Assembly: GCA_024134725.1 (NCBI GenBank)
Contig: CP099863.1
Location: forward strand, 2,165,501 to 2,229,500
Direction of reading: 5' to 3'
Length of the DNA: 64,000 bases
DNA from: Bacillus sp. 1780r2a1
Lineage (GTDB): Bacteria > Bacillota > Bacilli > Bacillales > Bacillaceae_H
In this document: positions 42,680 through 51,649 of the stretch, piece after piece
How the letters are laid out: the number at the start of each line of letters is the position of its first letter
Position numbering within the stretch: the stretch's first letter is position 1
The notes under the pieces: model-generated
Databases searched by the model: none
The model's input: the letters and a program-made list of their open reading frames with translations, nothing else
Told to the model about the DNA's origin: nothing
Made by a program: the position numbers and the translations under genes

Positions 42680-43396
42680 TTATTCTAAATTTGTAATAGC
42701 GTAATCAGCTTCTGCTTGTGTAAATTGCTCACCGTGTTGAGAAGTCAGTTGATCTCTTATAGCATCTGGTGACATACTCATTGTTTCCTGATAACTTTTT
42801 GCTTTCGCTAAAGCATTTTCACTAAAATTTGCTTTGACATTGTCAACTGCATATTGTGCCTCATCTTCAGTGAATTTTTCACCATGTTCCGAAATTAATT
42901 GTCCATAGATTCCTTGCTTTGACATGTTCATTGTTTCTGCATACGATTCAGCTTTTTTTAAAGCATTGGCCTTCCAGTCAAAGTCCAGGTTGTCCATTGC
43001 ATATTGAGCAGATTCCTTGGAAAATTTTTCACCATATTCGGAAGTTAATTGTTCATAAATTCCTTGTTTTGACATGTTCATTGTTTTTGCATACAATTCA
43101 GCTTTTTTTAAAGCAGAATTGTATTCTGTCGGAACGTTATCTTCTGCTTTTGTGTCTTCTATCTTCGTGTCTTCTATCTTCGTATCTTCCGCCTTTAAAT
43201 CTTCTGTCTTTAGATCTTCCTTTTTCTCATTTGAACCAGTTTTGTCTGATTCAGTAACAGCAGAATTATTTTCTTTTTTGTTTGTATCCGCTATATCATC
43301 ATCTTTACTGTTTACACCAACAACAATAATAATAGCAATGACCCAAAACCACCATTTTTTATAAAATGGCTTTTTTATTCTTTCTTTTTTACTCAC
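42680..43396 (-). CDS. Ltp-repeat membrane-anchored protein
   Basis: A 238-residue protein. A basic N-terminus and one membrane helix (about 14-30, WWFWVIAIIIVVGV) anchor it without a lipobox. An acidic linker (about 32-90) contains the repeat TEDLKAEDTKIEDTK. Three ~47-residue Ltp repeats follow (pfam host cell surface-exposed lipoprotein): AL.KAE.YA.TMNMSKQGIY.QL.SE.GEKF. In streptococcal phage TP-J34, Ltp blocks DNA entry of superinfecting phages. Other bacillary members have unknown roles, so defence is only a possibility. Confidence 0.87.
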   Translation of the reverse strand: MSKKERIKKPFYKKWWFWVIAIIIVVGVNSKDDDIADTNKKENNSAVTESDKTGSNEKKEDLKTEDLKAEDTKIEDTKIEDTKAEDNVPTEYNSALKKAELYAKTMNMSKQGIYEQLTSEYGEKFSKESAQYAMDNLDFDWKANALKKAESYAETMNMSKQGIYGQLISEHGEKFTEDEAQYAVDNVKANFSENALAKAKSYQETMSMSPDAIRDQLTSQHGEQFTQAEADYAITNLE

Positions 43397-43735
43397 TAAA
43401 ATGCCCCCTATAAAATTACTATATTTATTTTATCATAAAACCAATACTTTTTACCTAGTTATTCTTTATAAATATTAAATATTTACTATTTATGTATAAA
43501 CTTTTTTACATAAATAAAGAAACAGAATAGGTATATAGTAAACTCTAGCCTGTTTAAATTTAAGTAACCCTTATTAGCAATAAGAATTTGTTTGCTAAGA
43601 GGAATAATATTTTTTCATAATTTGATAATTAAATTCTTTAAATACTTTTAAATAAAACCAGAACAATTTAAATACTCTTCATTAATTAACCCCTTATACA
43701 AAGACTTGGCACACACTAAATCTATTCTCCTTTTA
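43397..43735. other. AT-rich intergenic stretch
   Basis: About 340 very AT-rich bases upstream of the Ltp-repeat gene. It likely holds that gene's promoter; nothing else seen. Confidence 0.4.
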
Positions 43736-44116
43736 TTACTCGCGCCTAAAATCATAAATGTCATTTGGAACGTGCAGGGAGTGACCGTTAATCTCGACCA
43801 TATCTTCACTTTGCCAATGAATATCTGCACTGCTTTCTTTATAGTTCCAGTAAATGTTTTTTTCTTTCCTTCCTTTGTTAAAAACAAGCTCCCCTCGAAC
43901 AGCATAGCCGGTAGTGGCTCCTCCGTCCGAGAGGTATGCTTTTAACGTATAGGTACCATCGGGTGATGTTGATTCGGTAAGATACTCTCCTTCAGGAAGA
44001 CGGCTCATATCAAAGAATGTTCGATATATGCCGTATCCAAAAAGACTAATGCAACCACAGCACCCGATTAATACCCACTTCGCAAGCTTCTCTTTTGTTT
44101 TAATGACCTTTAACAA
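43736..44116 (-). CDS. DUF5412 family membrane-anchored protein
   Basis: A 126-residue protein with one N-terminal membrane helix (about 14-33) and an extracellular strand-rich domain: LTESTSPDGTYTLKAYLSDGGATTGYAVRGELV and KNIYWNYKESSADIHWQSEDMVEING. These are the hallmarks of DUF5412. Function unknown. The Nudix gene ends 15 bp upstream, so the two may be co-transcribed. Confidence 0.82.
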   Translation of the reverse strand: MLKVIKTKEKLAKWVLIGCCGCISLFGYGIYRTFFDMSRLPEGEYLTESTSPDGTYTLKAYLSDGGATTGYAVRGELVFNKGRKEKNIYWNYKESSADIHWQSEDMVEINGHSLHVPNDIYDFRRE

Positions 44117-44131
44117 CTTCCATCCTCCGCT

Positions 44132-44551
44132 TTAGTTCACTTTTAAAACTCCATCTTCAATGTATCTCAGTAAAATTTTTCGCTCTTCTTCAAACAGCAT
44201 AAATAAATCATCCATTTTTGCTACAGGCTTCCATGCTACATCAACAATGAGGTTATCAGGATCTTGGAGCTTCTTTTCTCCACCTACTAACTGAACAGCA
44301 AAATATTTAATATGCACATCAACACCGTATGTGACCGTATCGTATTCATGGACTTGACCTAGGATTTCAACCTCGTATCCCGTCTCTTCCAAAACTTCAC
44401 GAACGCAGCATTCTTCAAATGTTTCACCGCCTTCTAGCCCACCTGACGGAACAGACCATAGCTCTGGGTGATTTGGCTTCTCTTGCGCCACCATTAATAA
44501 TTCGTTATTTTCATTGATGCAAATCGCTGCTGCGCCTTTCCAGTTTGACAT
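44132..44551 (-). CDS. Nudix hydrolase
   Basis: A 139-residue hydrolase with a complete Nudix box, GGLEGGETFEECCVREVLEETGYEVEI (about 37-63). It cleaves a nucleoside diphosphate linked to another group; the exact substrate cannot be read from sequence. It lies in a three-gene run with a GNAT gene upstream (21 bp) and DUF5412 downstream. Confidence 0.92.
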   Translation of the reverse strand: MSNWKGAAAICINENNELLMVAQEKPNHPELWSVPSGGLEGGETFEECCVREVLEETGYEVEILGQVHEYDTVTYGVDVHIKYFAVQLVGGEKKLQDPDNLIVDVAWKPVAKMDDLFMLFEEERKILLRYIEDGVLKVN

Positions 44552-44572
44552 GCAAAATCCTCCTCCATTCAG

Positions 44573-45049
44573 TTATAGCTTCTTCATTAACAACAGTTCA
44601 TCTCGAATTGGAATTTCATCATAACCAACCAAAGGAATGCTTGGCTTTTGTTTTCTTGCTTCTTGAACTGCGTTTGGAAATAGGTAAGCTAAATGATAAC
44701 CACGTCTTTGATAAAACCGAAGAGCCTTTACGTTATCATTTGTTGTAATGAGCGTTACCTTCGTGCAACCTAGGGATTTTGCTTTCTCTTCTACTGCTTT
44801 CATGAGGGCCGTGCCGTATCCGCTGTTTTCCTGCAAGCTATCTAACGAGATTATTTCACACTCTTTTTCTCGTATTTCATAGGTGACTAATCCAATGATG
44901 TTATGATGCTCATCATATAAGATAAACCCACACAGAGAGGAACAGTCATACGCACCAACAGAAGTAACCATTTTTGTACTTCCCCAATGCTTTTCTAAGA
45001 ATCGACTGACTTCTTCTCTGTCTTCCATAACAACGCGGCGAATTTCCAT
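44573..45049 (-). CDS. GNAT acetyltransferase
   Basis: A 158-residue enzyme: ISLDSLQENSGYGTALMKAVEEKAKSLGC (acetyl-CoA loop, about 70-98) and NVKALRFYQRRGYHLA. First gene of the GNAT-Nudix-DUF5412 run. Substrate unknown. Confidence 0.9.
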   Translation of the reverse strand: MEIRRVVMEDREEVSRFLEKHWGSTKMVTSVGAYDCSSLCGFILYDEHHNIIGLVTYEIREKECEIISLDSLQENSGYGTALMKAVEEKAKSLGCTKVTLITTNDNVKALRFYQRRGYHLAYLFPNAVQEARKQKPSIPLVGYDEIPIRDELLLMKKL

Positions 45050-45228
45050 TTTTCAACACCCCTATTCCCATTTTATACTATTGTTCTATTTTTTTACATC
45101 CCAAAAGTAAATAAATAACATCTATATTTATTCTTTCTACGACTAAAGATGTATTCCTTTTCATTCGTTGTACCGTCGCTGTTTTAACTGCATTCATCGT
45201 AAACTGACGATAAAAGGAGTGAATGAAG

Positions 45229-45972
45229 ATGATTACCCACTATGCCAATCTCGAACTACGTACCTTATCCATTCAAGGTGTGAAGCAATTTTATGAAAAA
45301 GCACTACATTTAGAAATTACAAATGAAACAACTGACTTTATTCAATTCAGACTAACTCCATATAGCACGCTTAGTTTCAAAGAATCCTACGAACCAATTA
45401 AGCCAGCACACTTTGCCATTCAAGTGTCCTATCAGTCGTTTACTAATGCTGTTACACTTTTAAAAGAATCTAGGGTGTTTTTGTTAGCTCAAAACGAAGA
45501 AAATCCTATTGATGAACATAATGGTCGAAAAAACGTATATTTCCGCGATTGTGACGGTCATTTACTCGAGCTAATTGCGCATGACTATATTCATGAAAAT
45601 AAGTTAAAGGGGTATGGTAAGCTGAATGCGTTATATATAAGAGAAATAGGCTTTCCAGTAAAAGACGTTGGAAAGTTTCGAAGCTGGCTAAAAGAAAATT
45701 TCAACATGAAAACAGTCGAAGATAATGACTACTTTAACTTTGTGATTGGTGGAACAGCCTATGCGGTGGTTGTCTCAGAAAAGCGGCCATGGATTCCTAT
45801 CGCCATGAAAGCTCTACCTCCTAACATAAAAGTAACGCTCGGTACGCCTTTTACATTAACAGATTCAAATCAATGCTTTGTATGGCATGATTATCAGCTC
45901 TCTCTGGTGCACACACCTGAGTTTCAGCACAGCATTCTGCAGGATTTACGGTTGCCACCTGTTTGCTATTAA
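45229..45972 (+). CDS. VOC family glyoxalase/dioxygenase-like protein
   Basis: A 247-residue protein with two vicinal-oxygen-chelate modules (about 1-115 and 128-247). The first has the DCDGHLLELIAHD metal-ligand strand, and the second GTPFTLTDSNQCFVWHDYQLSL. Layout resembles CatE-type catechol dioxygenases of bacilli, but ligand conservation in module 2 is unclear. ATG at 45229 is set by AAAGGAG at nine bases. The GNAT and ASCH genes follow on the same strand. Confidence 0.82.
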   Translation: MITHYANLELRTLSIQGVKQFYEKALHLEITNETTDFIQFRLTPYSTLSFKESYEPIKPAHFAIQVSYQSFTNAVTLLKESRVFLLAQNEENPIDEHNGRKNVYFRDCDGHLLELIAHDYIHENKLKGYGKLNALYIREIGFPVKDVGKFRSWLKENFNMKTVEDNDYFNFVIGGTAYAVVVSEKRPWIPIAMKALPPNIKVTLGTPFTLTDSNQCFVWHDYQLSLVHTPEFQHSILQDLRLPPVCY

Positions 45973-46020
45973 GTGTATAATTGTAAAAATATAGAAGTTT
46001 CACAGATTAGGAGGCGCAGC

Positions 46021-46782
46021 ATGCATACAAAAACAGATACACTTCGCTTACTCGAACAGCTGGCTCCAAATGCTTGGCCAGCTCATACAAATGAAAAACT
46101 TGGTGATTGGACGCTGCGCTACACGTTTGGCTATACAAAGCGCGCCAATAGCGTCCATGCAGTGGGTTCACTGCCTCTTGATCCAAACTGGCTTCAAAAA
46201 GTTGAAAATTTTTATGAAAGCAAAAACGCATCATCATGTTTTCATATCTCTCAGCTTTCACCTGCACAGTTAGATGAAACACTGGCGTTAAAAGGCTATC
46301 AGAAAATCGATGAATGCTTTACGATGATGGCCGCATGTGAAGATGTGCTCCAAAACGTCAAGCTCGATATTCAGTATGATGCTGATTACTTATCCGAAGC
46401 AACTTCAGCTTGGGTTCATGAGTTTCTAACGTTAGAAGACTTTTCAATAGATCGCTTTGACGCCTATACTCATATCTTTTCCAGCATTCATGCTCCTAAG
46501 ACGTTTCTGCGCTTATCAGGCACTAATGAAACAATCGGTTTAGGATCCGTGGTAGTTGAACAAGGGTACGGATGCATCAGCAACGTAGTTGTACACGCTA
46601 AACATCGCCGAAAAGGCATTGCTAAAGAGCTGGTGAGCGCGCTCGTTCAATGTGCTCAAAGACAAGAAGCTGACTATGTTTACCTGCAGGTTGTAAAAGG
46701 TAATCAGCCAGCAGTTGATTTGTATGAAAAGCTTGGTTTTAAAGCAGTGTCTTCTCATCATTATCGTATTCTGAAGAAATAG
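46021..46782 (+). CDS. GNAT acetyltransferase, two-domain
   Basis: A 253-residue protein; the ATG at 46021 follows TAGGAGG. Residues 1-125 form a degenerate N-terminal GNAT-like domain (WTLRYTFGYTKRANSVHAVGS). Residues 150-253 form the active one, with VVVHAKHRRKGIAKELVSALVQCA and PAVDLYEKLGF. This architecture is common for uncharacterised acetyltransferases of bacilli. It is 48 bp after the VOC gene. Confidence 0.87.
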   Translation: MHTKTDTLRLLEQLAPNAWPAHTNEKLGDWTLRYTFGYTKRANSVHAVGSLPLDPNWLQKVENFYESKNASSCFHISQLSPAQLDETLALKGYQKIDECFTMMAACEDVLQNVKLDIQYDADYLSEATSAWVHEFLTLEDFSIDRFDAYTHIFSSIHAPKTFLRLSGTNETIGLGSVVVEQGYGCISNVVVHAKHRRKGIAKELVSALVQCAQRQEADYVYLQVVKGNQPAVDLYEKLGFKAVSSHHYRILKK

Positions 46783-46791
46783 GTGAAAAAG

Positions 46792-47244
46792 ATGAATGAA
46801 ATCGATCAATTCTGGCAGGAGTTTTGCCGGAAGAACAATCTTACGAACGTATCGTACAAAGAAGCATTTCAGTTCGGCGCATCTCCTGGCTGGCTTGCTT
46901 CCTTAGTTGTTGAAGGTAAAAAAACAGCTACCACATCCGGCTATGTTTTCTATGAACTTGAAAATGAAGAGTTACCGAAAAAAGGAGATTATTCAATTGT
47001 TTTAGACGAAAGCAATCAGCCAGTTGCCGTTATTCAAGTTCAATCGGTAGACGTTTTGCCGATGAACGAGGTATCAGAAGAATTCGCATTAGCTGAAGGT
47101 GAAGGTGACTGTAACTTCTGGTGGCACGCGCACGAAGAATTTTTCACAAACGAGTTAAAGCCTTATGGAAAGACGTTTTCTCCTGATTTAATTGTGGTTT
47201 GTGAGCGTTTTGTAAACTTGACTTTAAAAAAGCCTAGCTGCTAA
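46792..47244 (+). CDS. ASCH domain protein
   Basis: A 150-residue PUA-fold ASCH protein. Signature FGASPGWLASLVVEGKKTATTSGYVFYE (about 24-51) and GDYSIVLDESNQPVAVIQV, with the aromatic NFWWHAHEEFF near 110. ASCH domains bind RNA or modified nucleosides; related E. coli YqfB has N4-acetylcytidine amidohydrolase activity. It starts nine bases after the GNAT stop, so they are co-transcribed. Confidence 0.88.
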   Translation: MNEIDQFWQEFCRKNNLTNVSYKEAFQFGASPGWLASLVVEGKKTATTSGYVFYELENEELPKKGDYSIVLDESNQPVAVIQVQSVDVLPMNEVSEEFALAEGEGDCNFWWHAHEEFFTNELKPYGKTFSPDLIVVCERFVNLTLKKPSC

Positions 47245-47265
47245 GTTATTAGCAGCTAGGCTTTT
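47228..47265 (+). terminator. Terminator after ASCH gene
   Basis: AAAAGCCTAGCTGCTAA pairs with TTAGCAGCTAGGCTTTT, then a short T run. Confidence 0.9.
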
Positions 47266-47371
47266 TGTGCCGTAATAAGGTTAGCTGACACTTTAATCTT
47301 TACATTTTTCTACTCTTACCTTTTTATAGCTTTATGAAACTTTCCCCTTTCCCACTGAGGACTATCAGACA

Positions 47372-49447
47372 TCAAATTAACATCAACCAATAACAACTAT
47401 TTATTAGAAGGTTAGGTGCCTGCGAAATTGAAGTTGTATTATACCCGACAATAAAGCTAGGTGGAATAGTTGCAGAGGCCCATCCTGTAATAAAAAATTG
47501 ATTTGCAATCGTATTATTTGAACTGAAAATAGTAGTTGCCCCAACAGAACTTGAATCAATTCCAATGAGACCTTTTCCTGCGGTATTTTGAACAGTATTT
47601 CCATCCACTTCTATAAATCTAAATATATTCAAATTTGCGTTAAATAACAATACAGGTACATTTCCCTCATTAATTGTAGTGTTGTTAAGAATATACAATC
47701 CAAAATTGGAACCAACAAATTCTTCGATAACTAATAAATGCCTTAAAGTATTTGGCGAAAGAAGCTGTGTATTATTGCTTATTACCAAGTTTCCCTGAAG
47801 TGTTCCTGAACTAGCACTTACATTCGTAATAATGATAAACCTGCAACTATTATTACCTGCAGTAGATATAAAAGTATTGTTGTTAATAATACTCTGTCCT
47901 GAAGTAGAAGAAATAACAATGTAATAGTGACCATTAGGGCTTGAAGCAAGGGGCGCATAGGTAAAGCTACAGTTTGTTATTTGGAACTCAGTTGCTCTAA
48001 TTGAAATCCCTAATTCACATATTGAAATTTCACAGCTGTCGACATATATTCCTGTTGCGGTCAAATTATTTATTGCAATTACCGACTCAACACTTAAAAC
48101 AGATGGGAAATTTTGAACAATTGACATCTGTTGAAACACAACATTTGGAACTGTAACATTAAACATATTAGTTACGGTGTTCAGTGTAGTAATAACGGTA
48201 GTTGCCCCTATACCTTGCCCTTCAATCGTTACCGATTTGTTAACATTAATAGTGGAGGTAATTATAAAAGTCTCAGCATCAAGCAATAGTCTATCTCCAT
48301 TATTAGCAGCAGCTAAAGCCGATTGGATTGTGGTAAAGGTTTGCGTTGAACCAACCGGAATCGTAGCGCCGGTTGGAGGAGGAATATCTCTAGTTGGAGG
48401 AGAAACAGGTTGAGAGAGTTTATAATAAGTATTACCTGTAAATAAGTCGATATAAATATCTCCTAAATCCCCAACATCACATGTTGGTGCTCCGACTCCT
48501 GTTAAAATTGGCGTACCTGGTGGACCTGGAATCCCTTGCGGACCGGTTTCCCCCTGTGGACCTGGAATCCCTTGCGGACCGATTTCTCCCTGTGGACCTG
48601 GAATTCCTTGCGGGCCGATTTCTCCCTGTGGACCCGGAACCCCTTGCGGACCGATTTCTCCCTGTGGACCTGGAACCCCTTGCAGGCCGATTTCTCCCTG
48701 TGGACCCGGAACCCCTTGCGGACCGATTTCTCCCTGTGGACCTGGAACCCCTTGCAGACCGATTTCTCCCTGTGGACCTGGAACCCCTTGCGGACCGATT
48801 TCTCCCTGTGGACCTGGAATCCCTTGCGGACCGATTTCTCCCTGTGGACCCGGAACCCCTTGCGGACCGATTTCTCCCTGTGGACCTGGAACCCCTTGTG
48901 GGCCGATTTCTCCCTGTGGACCTGGAACCCCTTGCGGGCCGATTTCTCCCTGTGGACCTGGAATTCCTTGCGGGCCGATTTCTCCCTGTGGACCTGGAAT
49001 CCCTTGCGGACCGATTTCTCCCTGTGGACCTGGAATTCCTTGCGGGCCGATTTCTCCCTGTGGACCCGGAACCCCTTGCGGGCCGATTTCTCCCTGTGGA
49101 CCCGGAACCCCTTGCGGACCGATTTCTCCCTGTGGACCTGGAATCCCTTGTGGGCCGATTTCTCCCTGTGGACCTGGAATCCCTTGCGGACCGATTTCTC
49201 CCTGTGGACCTGGAACCCCTTGTGGGCCGATTTCTCCCTGTGGACCTGGAACCCCTTGTGGGCCGATTTTTCCCTGTGGACCTGGAACCCCTTGTGGGCC
49301 GATTTTTCCCTGTGGACCTGGAATTCCTTGTGGGCCTCTTGGACCTGGAATCAAACAGCAACATGTATGGCAGTCACAACATGAGCAGCAGTACGAGCAG
49401 TAATTACTATGTTTATTTACATTTTTACTCTTTCGATTGAAATACAC
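47372..49447 (-). CDS. BclA-like collagen repeat protein with beta-helix C-terminus
   Basis: A 691-residue protein starting with GTG behind AGGAG. Residues 1-43 are unusual, with nine cysteines in [15 protein letters not shown]. Residues 44-307 are 22 copies of a 12-residue collagen-like unit [12 protein letters not shown] (variants K or T for E, I for V, L for P). Residues ~345-680 look like a right-handed parallel beta-helix ([27 protein letters not shown]). Collagen-like proteins of bacilli often form hair-like filaments of the spore outer layer. The usual BclA N-terminal exosporium leader is not evident, so location is inferred. Confidence 0.87.
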   Translation of the reverse strand: MYFNRKSKNVNKHSNYCSYCCSCCDCHTCCCLIPGPRGPQGIPGPQGKIGPQGVPGPQGKIGPQGVPGPQGEIGPQGVPGPQGEIGPQGIPGPQGEIGPQGIPGPQGEIGPQGVPGPQGEIGPQGVPGPQGEIGPQGIPGPQGEIGPQGIPGPQGEIGPQGIPGPQGEIGPQGVPGPQGEIGPQGVPGPQGEIGPQGVPGPQGEIGPQGIPGPQGEIGPQGVPGPQGEIGLQGVPGPQGEIGPQGVPGPQGEIGLQGVPGPQGEIGPQGVPGPQGEIGPQGIPGPQGEIGPQGIPGPQGETGPQGIPGPPGTPILTGVGAPTCDVGDLGDIYIDLFTGNTYYKLSQPVSPPTRDIPPPTGATIPVGSTQTFTTIQSALAAANNGDRLLLDAETFIITSTINVNKSVTIEGQGIGATTVITTLNTVTNMFNVTVPNVVFQQMSIVQNFPSVLSVESVIAINNLTATGIYVDSCEISICELGISIRATEFQITNCSFTYAPLASSPNGHYYIVISSTSGQSIINNNTFISTAGNNSCRFIIITNVSASSGTLQGNLVISNNTQLLSPNTLRHLLVIEEFVGSNFGLYILNNTTINEGNVPVLLFNANLNIFRFIEVDGNTVQNTAGKGLIGIDSSSVGATTIFSSNNTIANQFFITGWASATIPPSFIVGYNTTSISQAPNLLINSCYWLMLI
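48527..49318 (-). repeat. 22 tandem 36-bp units
   Basis: 792 bp of 36-bp units encoding the collagen-like region, with synonymous and few non-synonymous differences. Because the unit length is a multiple of three and lacks stops in several frames, long spurious antisense frames appear here. Confidence 0.95.
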
Positions 49448-49631
49448 GAAATTATCTCCTTTCTATTTTTATAAAGTTTATATTTTTGCTAAGTTAAAAA
49501 CCGTTTTCATAGTTTATTCATATACACAGGGACAGGTATGGACTTATGTTTATCTCCTTATAATAAAAACACTGTGTTTAATAACGTTGAATCATTTTAT
49601 CAATTCTTTGATGAAAAAGTTTACATTATAA

Positions 49632-49661
49632 AAACAGCTTCGCTAAATAGCAAAGCTGTCT
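49632..49661 (-). terminator. Terminator
   Basis: ACAGCTTCGCTA pairs with TAGCAAAGCTGT, 15 bp past the stop of the small membrane protein gene on the minus strand. Confidence 0.7.
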
Positions 49662-49675
49662 CCTAGTAAAACCCA

Positions 49676-50053
49676 CTACTCTAACGGCAGGCTCGGCTTT
49701 TCATCCTGATAAATTGAATAAGTTTCTCCATACTTTTCGACATCTGTACACTTCTCATCACTACAGCCAAATAAATATGTACCTTCAGTTGTTTGAACGC
49801 TTACATTAAAATAATATGGATACCTGCCACCTTTATTTTTATCCATGCTGCTTTCTATAGCTTTAATATCTTTTGTTTTAGCAATCTCTTGATAGTCTTT
49901 ACTTTCAATTGTTTTTTGAATCATTTCATTTAGAATGTTCTGTTCCTTTTCATCGGGATCATACATCCTATCAAAAGCATAATGCTTGACCAGCCAGTAA
50001 GCGTTCATTCCTAAACTAATAACCAGTAGAATCTTTACTACTTTTTTCTTCAT
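49676..50053 (-). CDS. Membrane-anchored small protein
   Basis: A 125-residue protein with an uncleaved-looking N-terminal helix (about 3-21) and an extracellular domain with TEGTYLFGCSDEKCTDVEKYG, whose two cysteines could pair. No family recognised. ATG at 50053; the preceding TTG is less likely. Confidence 0.65.
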   Translation of the reverse strand: MKKKVVKILLVISLGMNAYWLVKHYAFDRMYDPDEKEQNILNEMIQKTIESKDYQEIAKTKDIKAIESSMDKNKGGRYPYYFNVSVQTTEGTYLFGCSDEKCTDVEKYGETYSIYQDEKPSLPLE

Positions 50054-50094
50054 TTTCAATCGTCCTATTCCGTTACCTTTTCTACAACATTTTT

Positions 50095-50229
50095 CTATCC
50101 ATCAGGGCTTTCAACTACAATTAATTCGGTATTATTTATGACTACATAGCTATCAATTCATTCGTTACCATTACAGCCTGCTAGTAATATAGCAAAACAG
50201 AAGTTGATTAACAGGAGAAATTTTCTCAT
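50095..50229 (-). pseudogene. Short lipoprotein gene with internal stop
   Basis: A good GGAGG site precedes ATG 50229. The frame encodes a lipoprotein signal (LLLINFCFAILLAGCNGNE) and hits TGA at 50158-50160. The same frame then continues for 20 codons (IDSYVVINNTELIVVESPDG) to TAG. Either a broken 44-codon lipoprotein gene or a 23-residue lipopeptide. Confidence 0.55.
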
Positions 50230-50282
50230 GCCGGTTCCTCCTATAAGTCAGAATGCATAGGTACGTTTCATTCCCATCTGTA

Positions 50283-50738
50283 TTATTCTAACTCTAAGCT
50301 CATCACAACACGTTCTTCATTCAATTCAAACTCGTTTTTTTGAAAAAAAGCAGCTGGCTTTCGGTGACCTTTTTCAGTAGATAAATAGATTTGTGTTACT
50401 GCTTGCTGCTTTACCTGTACTTTTAGAAATTCTAATAAGCTTGTCCCAATACCGCTAATTTGAGCATCGGTATCCACACAAATTTCGTTAAGATAAAAAT
50501 GCTTATTGTTTATCCATTGTTCTTCATTTCCCACGATAAAGCCTAGAAGCGGACCATTTTCTTCTTCAAAATAACCAATTCCTAGATAGCCAGGCGTTAA
50601 GCTAATATCCATTAACCGCTTATAAGAGCTTTGAAGCGTCCATGGTTCATTCCAAGGTTCCTCGTTAAATACACGCGCAAACAGCTTAGCTGCAGGCTTT
50701 AAATCTTTTATAGTAAGCTTTCGAATTGGTTGGTTCAT
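50283..50738 (-). CDS. GNAT acetyltransferase
   Basis: A 151-residue enzyme starting at 50738 (AGAGAGGAC upstream; the longer frame overlaps the HAD gene). LNEICVDTDAQISGIGTSLLEFL is the acetyl-CoA loop (about 78-100), and KPAAFFQKNEFELNEERV the end. It is 22 bp after the HAD hydrolase gene, so probably in one operon with it. Confidence 0.9.
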   Translation of the reverse strand: MNQPIRKLTIKDLKPAAKLFARVFNEEPWNEPWTLQSSYKRLMDISLTPGYLGIGYFEEENGPLLGFIVGNEEQWINNKHFYLNEICVDTDAQISGIGTSLLEFLKVQVKQQAVTQIYLSTEKGHRKPAAFFQKNEFELNEERVVMSLELE

Positions 50739-50760
50739 TGTACACGTCCTCTCTTCTTTC

Positions 50761-51540
50761 TTATTGTGAAATGAGGTTATAATATCTAAGGGCAAACTCC
50801 ACGCCATCTTCATCTGATTTTTTCGTCACAAAATCAGCTATTTCCTTTAAGCGTTGACTACCATTTTCCATCGCAACACCAACACCTACAGTTTCAAGCA
50901 TATCAATATCATTGTCACCATCCCCAAAAGCCATCGCCTCAGAAGGGTGTATTTTAAAGTACTCTAACACTTTTACAATCGCCTGCGACTTTGATACGTC
51001 TGTTTCCAATACGTTTACCACATATGGGTGCCAGCGGCGAAACGTATAGTGAGGAAACCTCATCTTATATTGATCCACCACTTCGTCTGTTCCAAACAGA
51101 CAAAGTAAATAGATTTCTTCTTCGTAAATGGAAGGATGAGTGTCTGGATAGGTTTGAAGCGACAAGGTTTCGAATAAAGCAGCTAAAACACCCTCTTCCT
51201 GTACTCCGTTCATGTGAAAGCCTTTCGTGTAAAAAGATAGAGCATGTTGTTTGGAATCTGAGAATTCTACAAGCTCTTTTACGTTGGACTTGCTCATACT
51301 CACTTTATGTATAACTTCATTCTGATAAGTCACGTAACCACCATTTGCAGTAATAAACACATCAATACCTAACTCTTTTAATTCTTCGCACATAGAGAGT
51401 GGGCGTCCAGTAGCTGCTACAATAATAATGCCGAGATTTCTTAATAAACTGATGGCACGCTTTGTACTCTCAGGTATTTCGCCGCTCTTGTGATGCGTTA
51501 GCGTACCATCAACGTCGAAAAAAATGATTTTGCAGCTCAT
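50761..51540 (-). CDS. Cof-type HAD phosphatase
   Basis: A 259-residue haloacid dehalogenase-like phosphatase. Motif I FFDVDGTLTHH (residues 7-17), motif II AATGRP (about 41), Lys in the C2 cap region and motif III/IV AFGDGDNDIDMLETVGVGVAM (about 209-229). Cof proteins dephosphorylate sugar phosphates, FMN or PLP; the substrate is not assignable. Confidence 0.92.
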   Translation of the reverse strand: MSCKIIFFDVDGTLTHHKSGEIPESTKRAISLLRNLGIIIVAATGRPLSMCEELKELGIDVFITANGGYVTYQNEVIHKVSMSKSNVKELVEFSDSKQHALSFYTKGFHMNGVQEEGVLAALFETLSLQTYPDTHPSIYEEEIYLLCLFGTDEVVDQYKMRFPHYTFRRWHPYVVNVLETDVSKSQAIVKVLEYFKIHPSEAMAFGDGDNDIDMLETVGVGVAMENGSQRLKEIADFVTKKSDEDGVEFALRYYNLISQ

Positions 51541-51608
51541 ATTTCCATTTCCTTTCTTTTAGTTCCATTTTAATCCATATACGCATTTAAAAAAAGCAAA
51601 TAATAGAA

Positions 51609-51641
51609 AAAGCACCAAAACCCTGTTGGTTCTAGTGCTTA
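51609..51641 (-). terminator. Terminator after quinone reductase gene
   Basis: AAGCAC...CCAA pairs with TTGG...GTGCTT, followed by TTTTTCTATTATT on the minus strand. Confidence 0.75.
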
Positions 51642-51649
51642 GCTTACAA

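Noticed and set aside
43648-43905. 85-codon frame overlapping the DUF5412 gene end
   Set aside because: Out of frame with the conserved protein and without a ribosome binding site.
48477-49440. Long open frames on both strands over the collagen repeat
   Set aside because: They arise from the 36-bp periodicity, which lacks stops in other frames. Only the minus-strand frame with a ribosome binding site, Cys-rich start and structured C-terminus makes sense.
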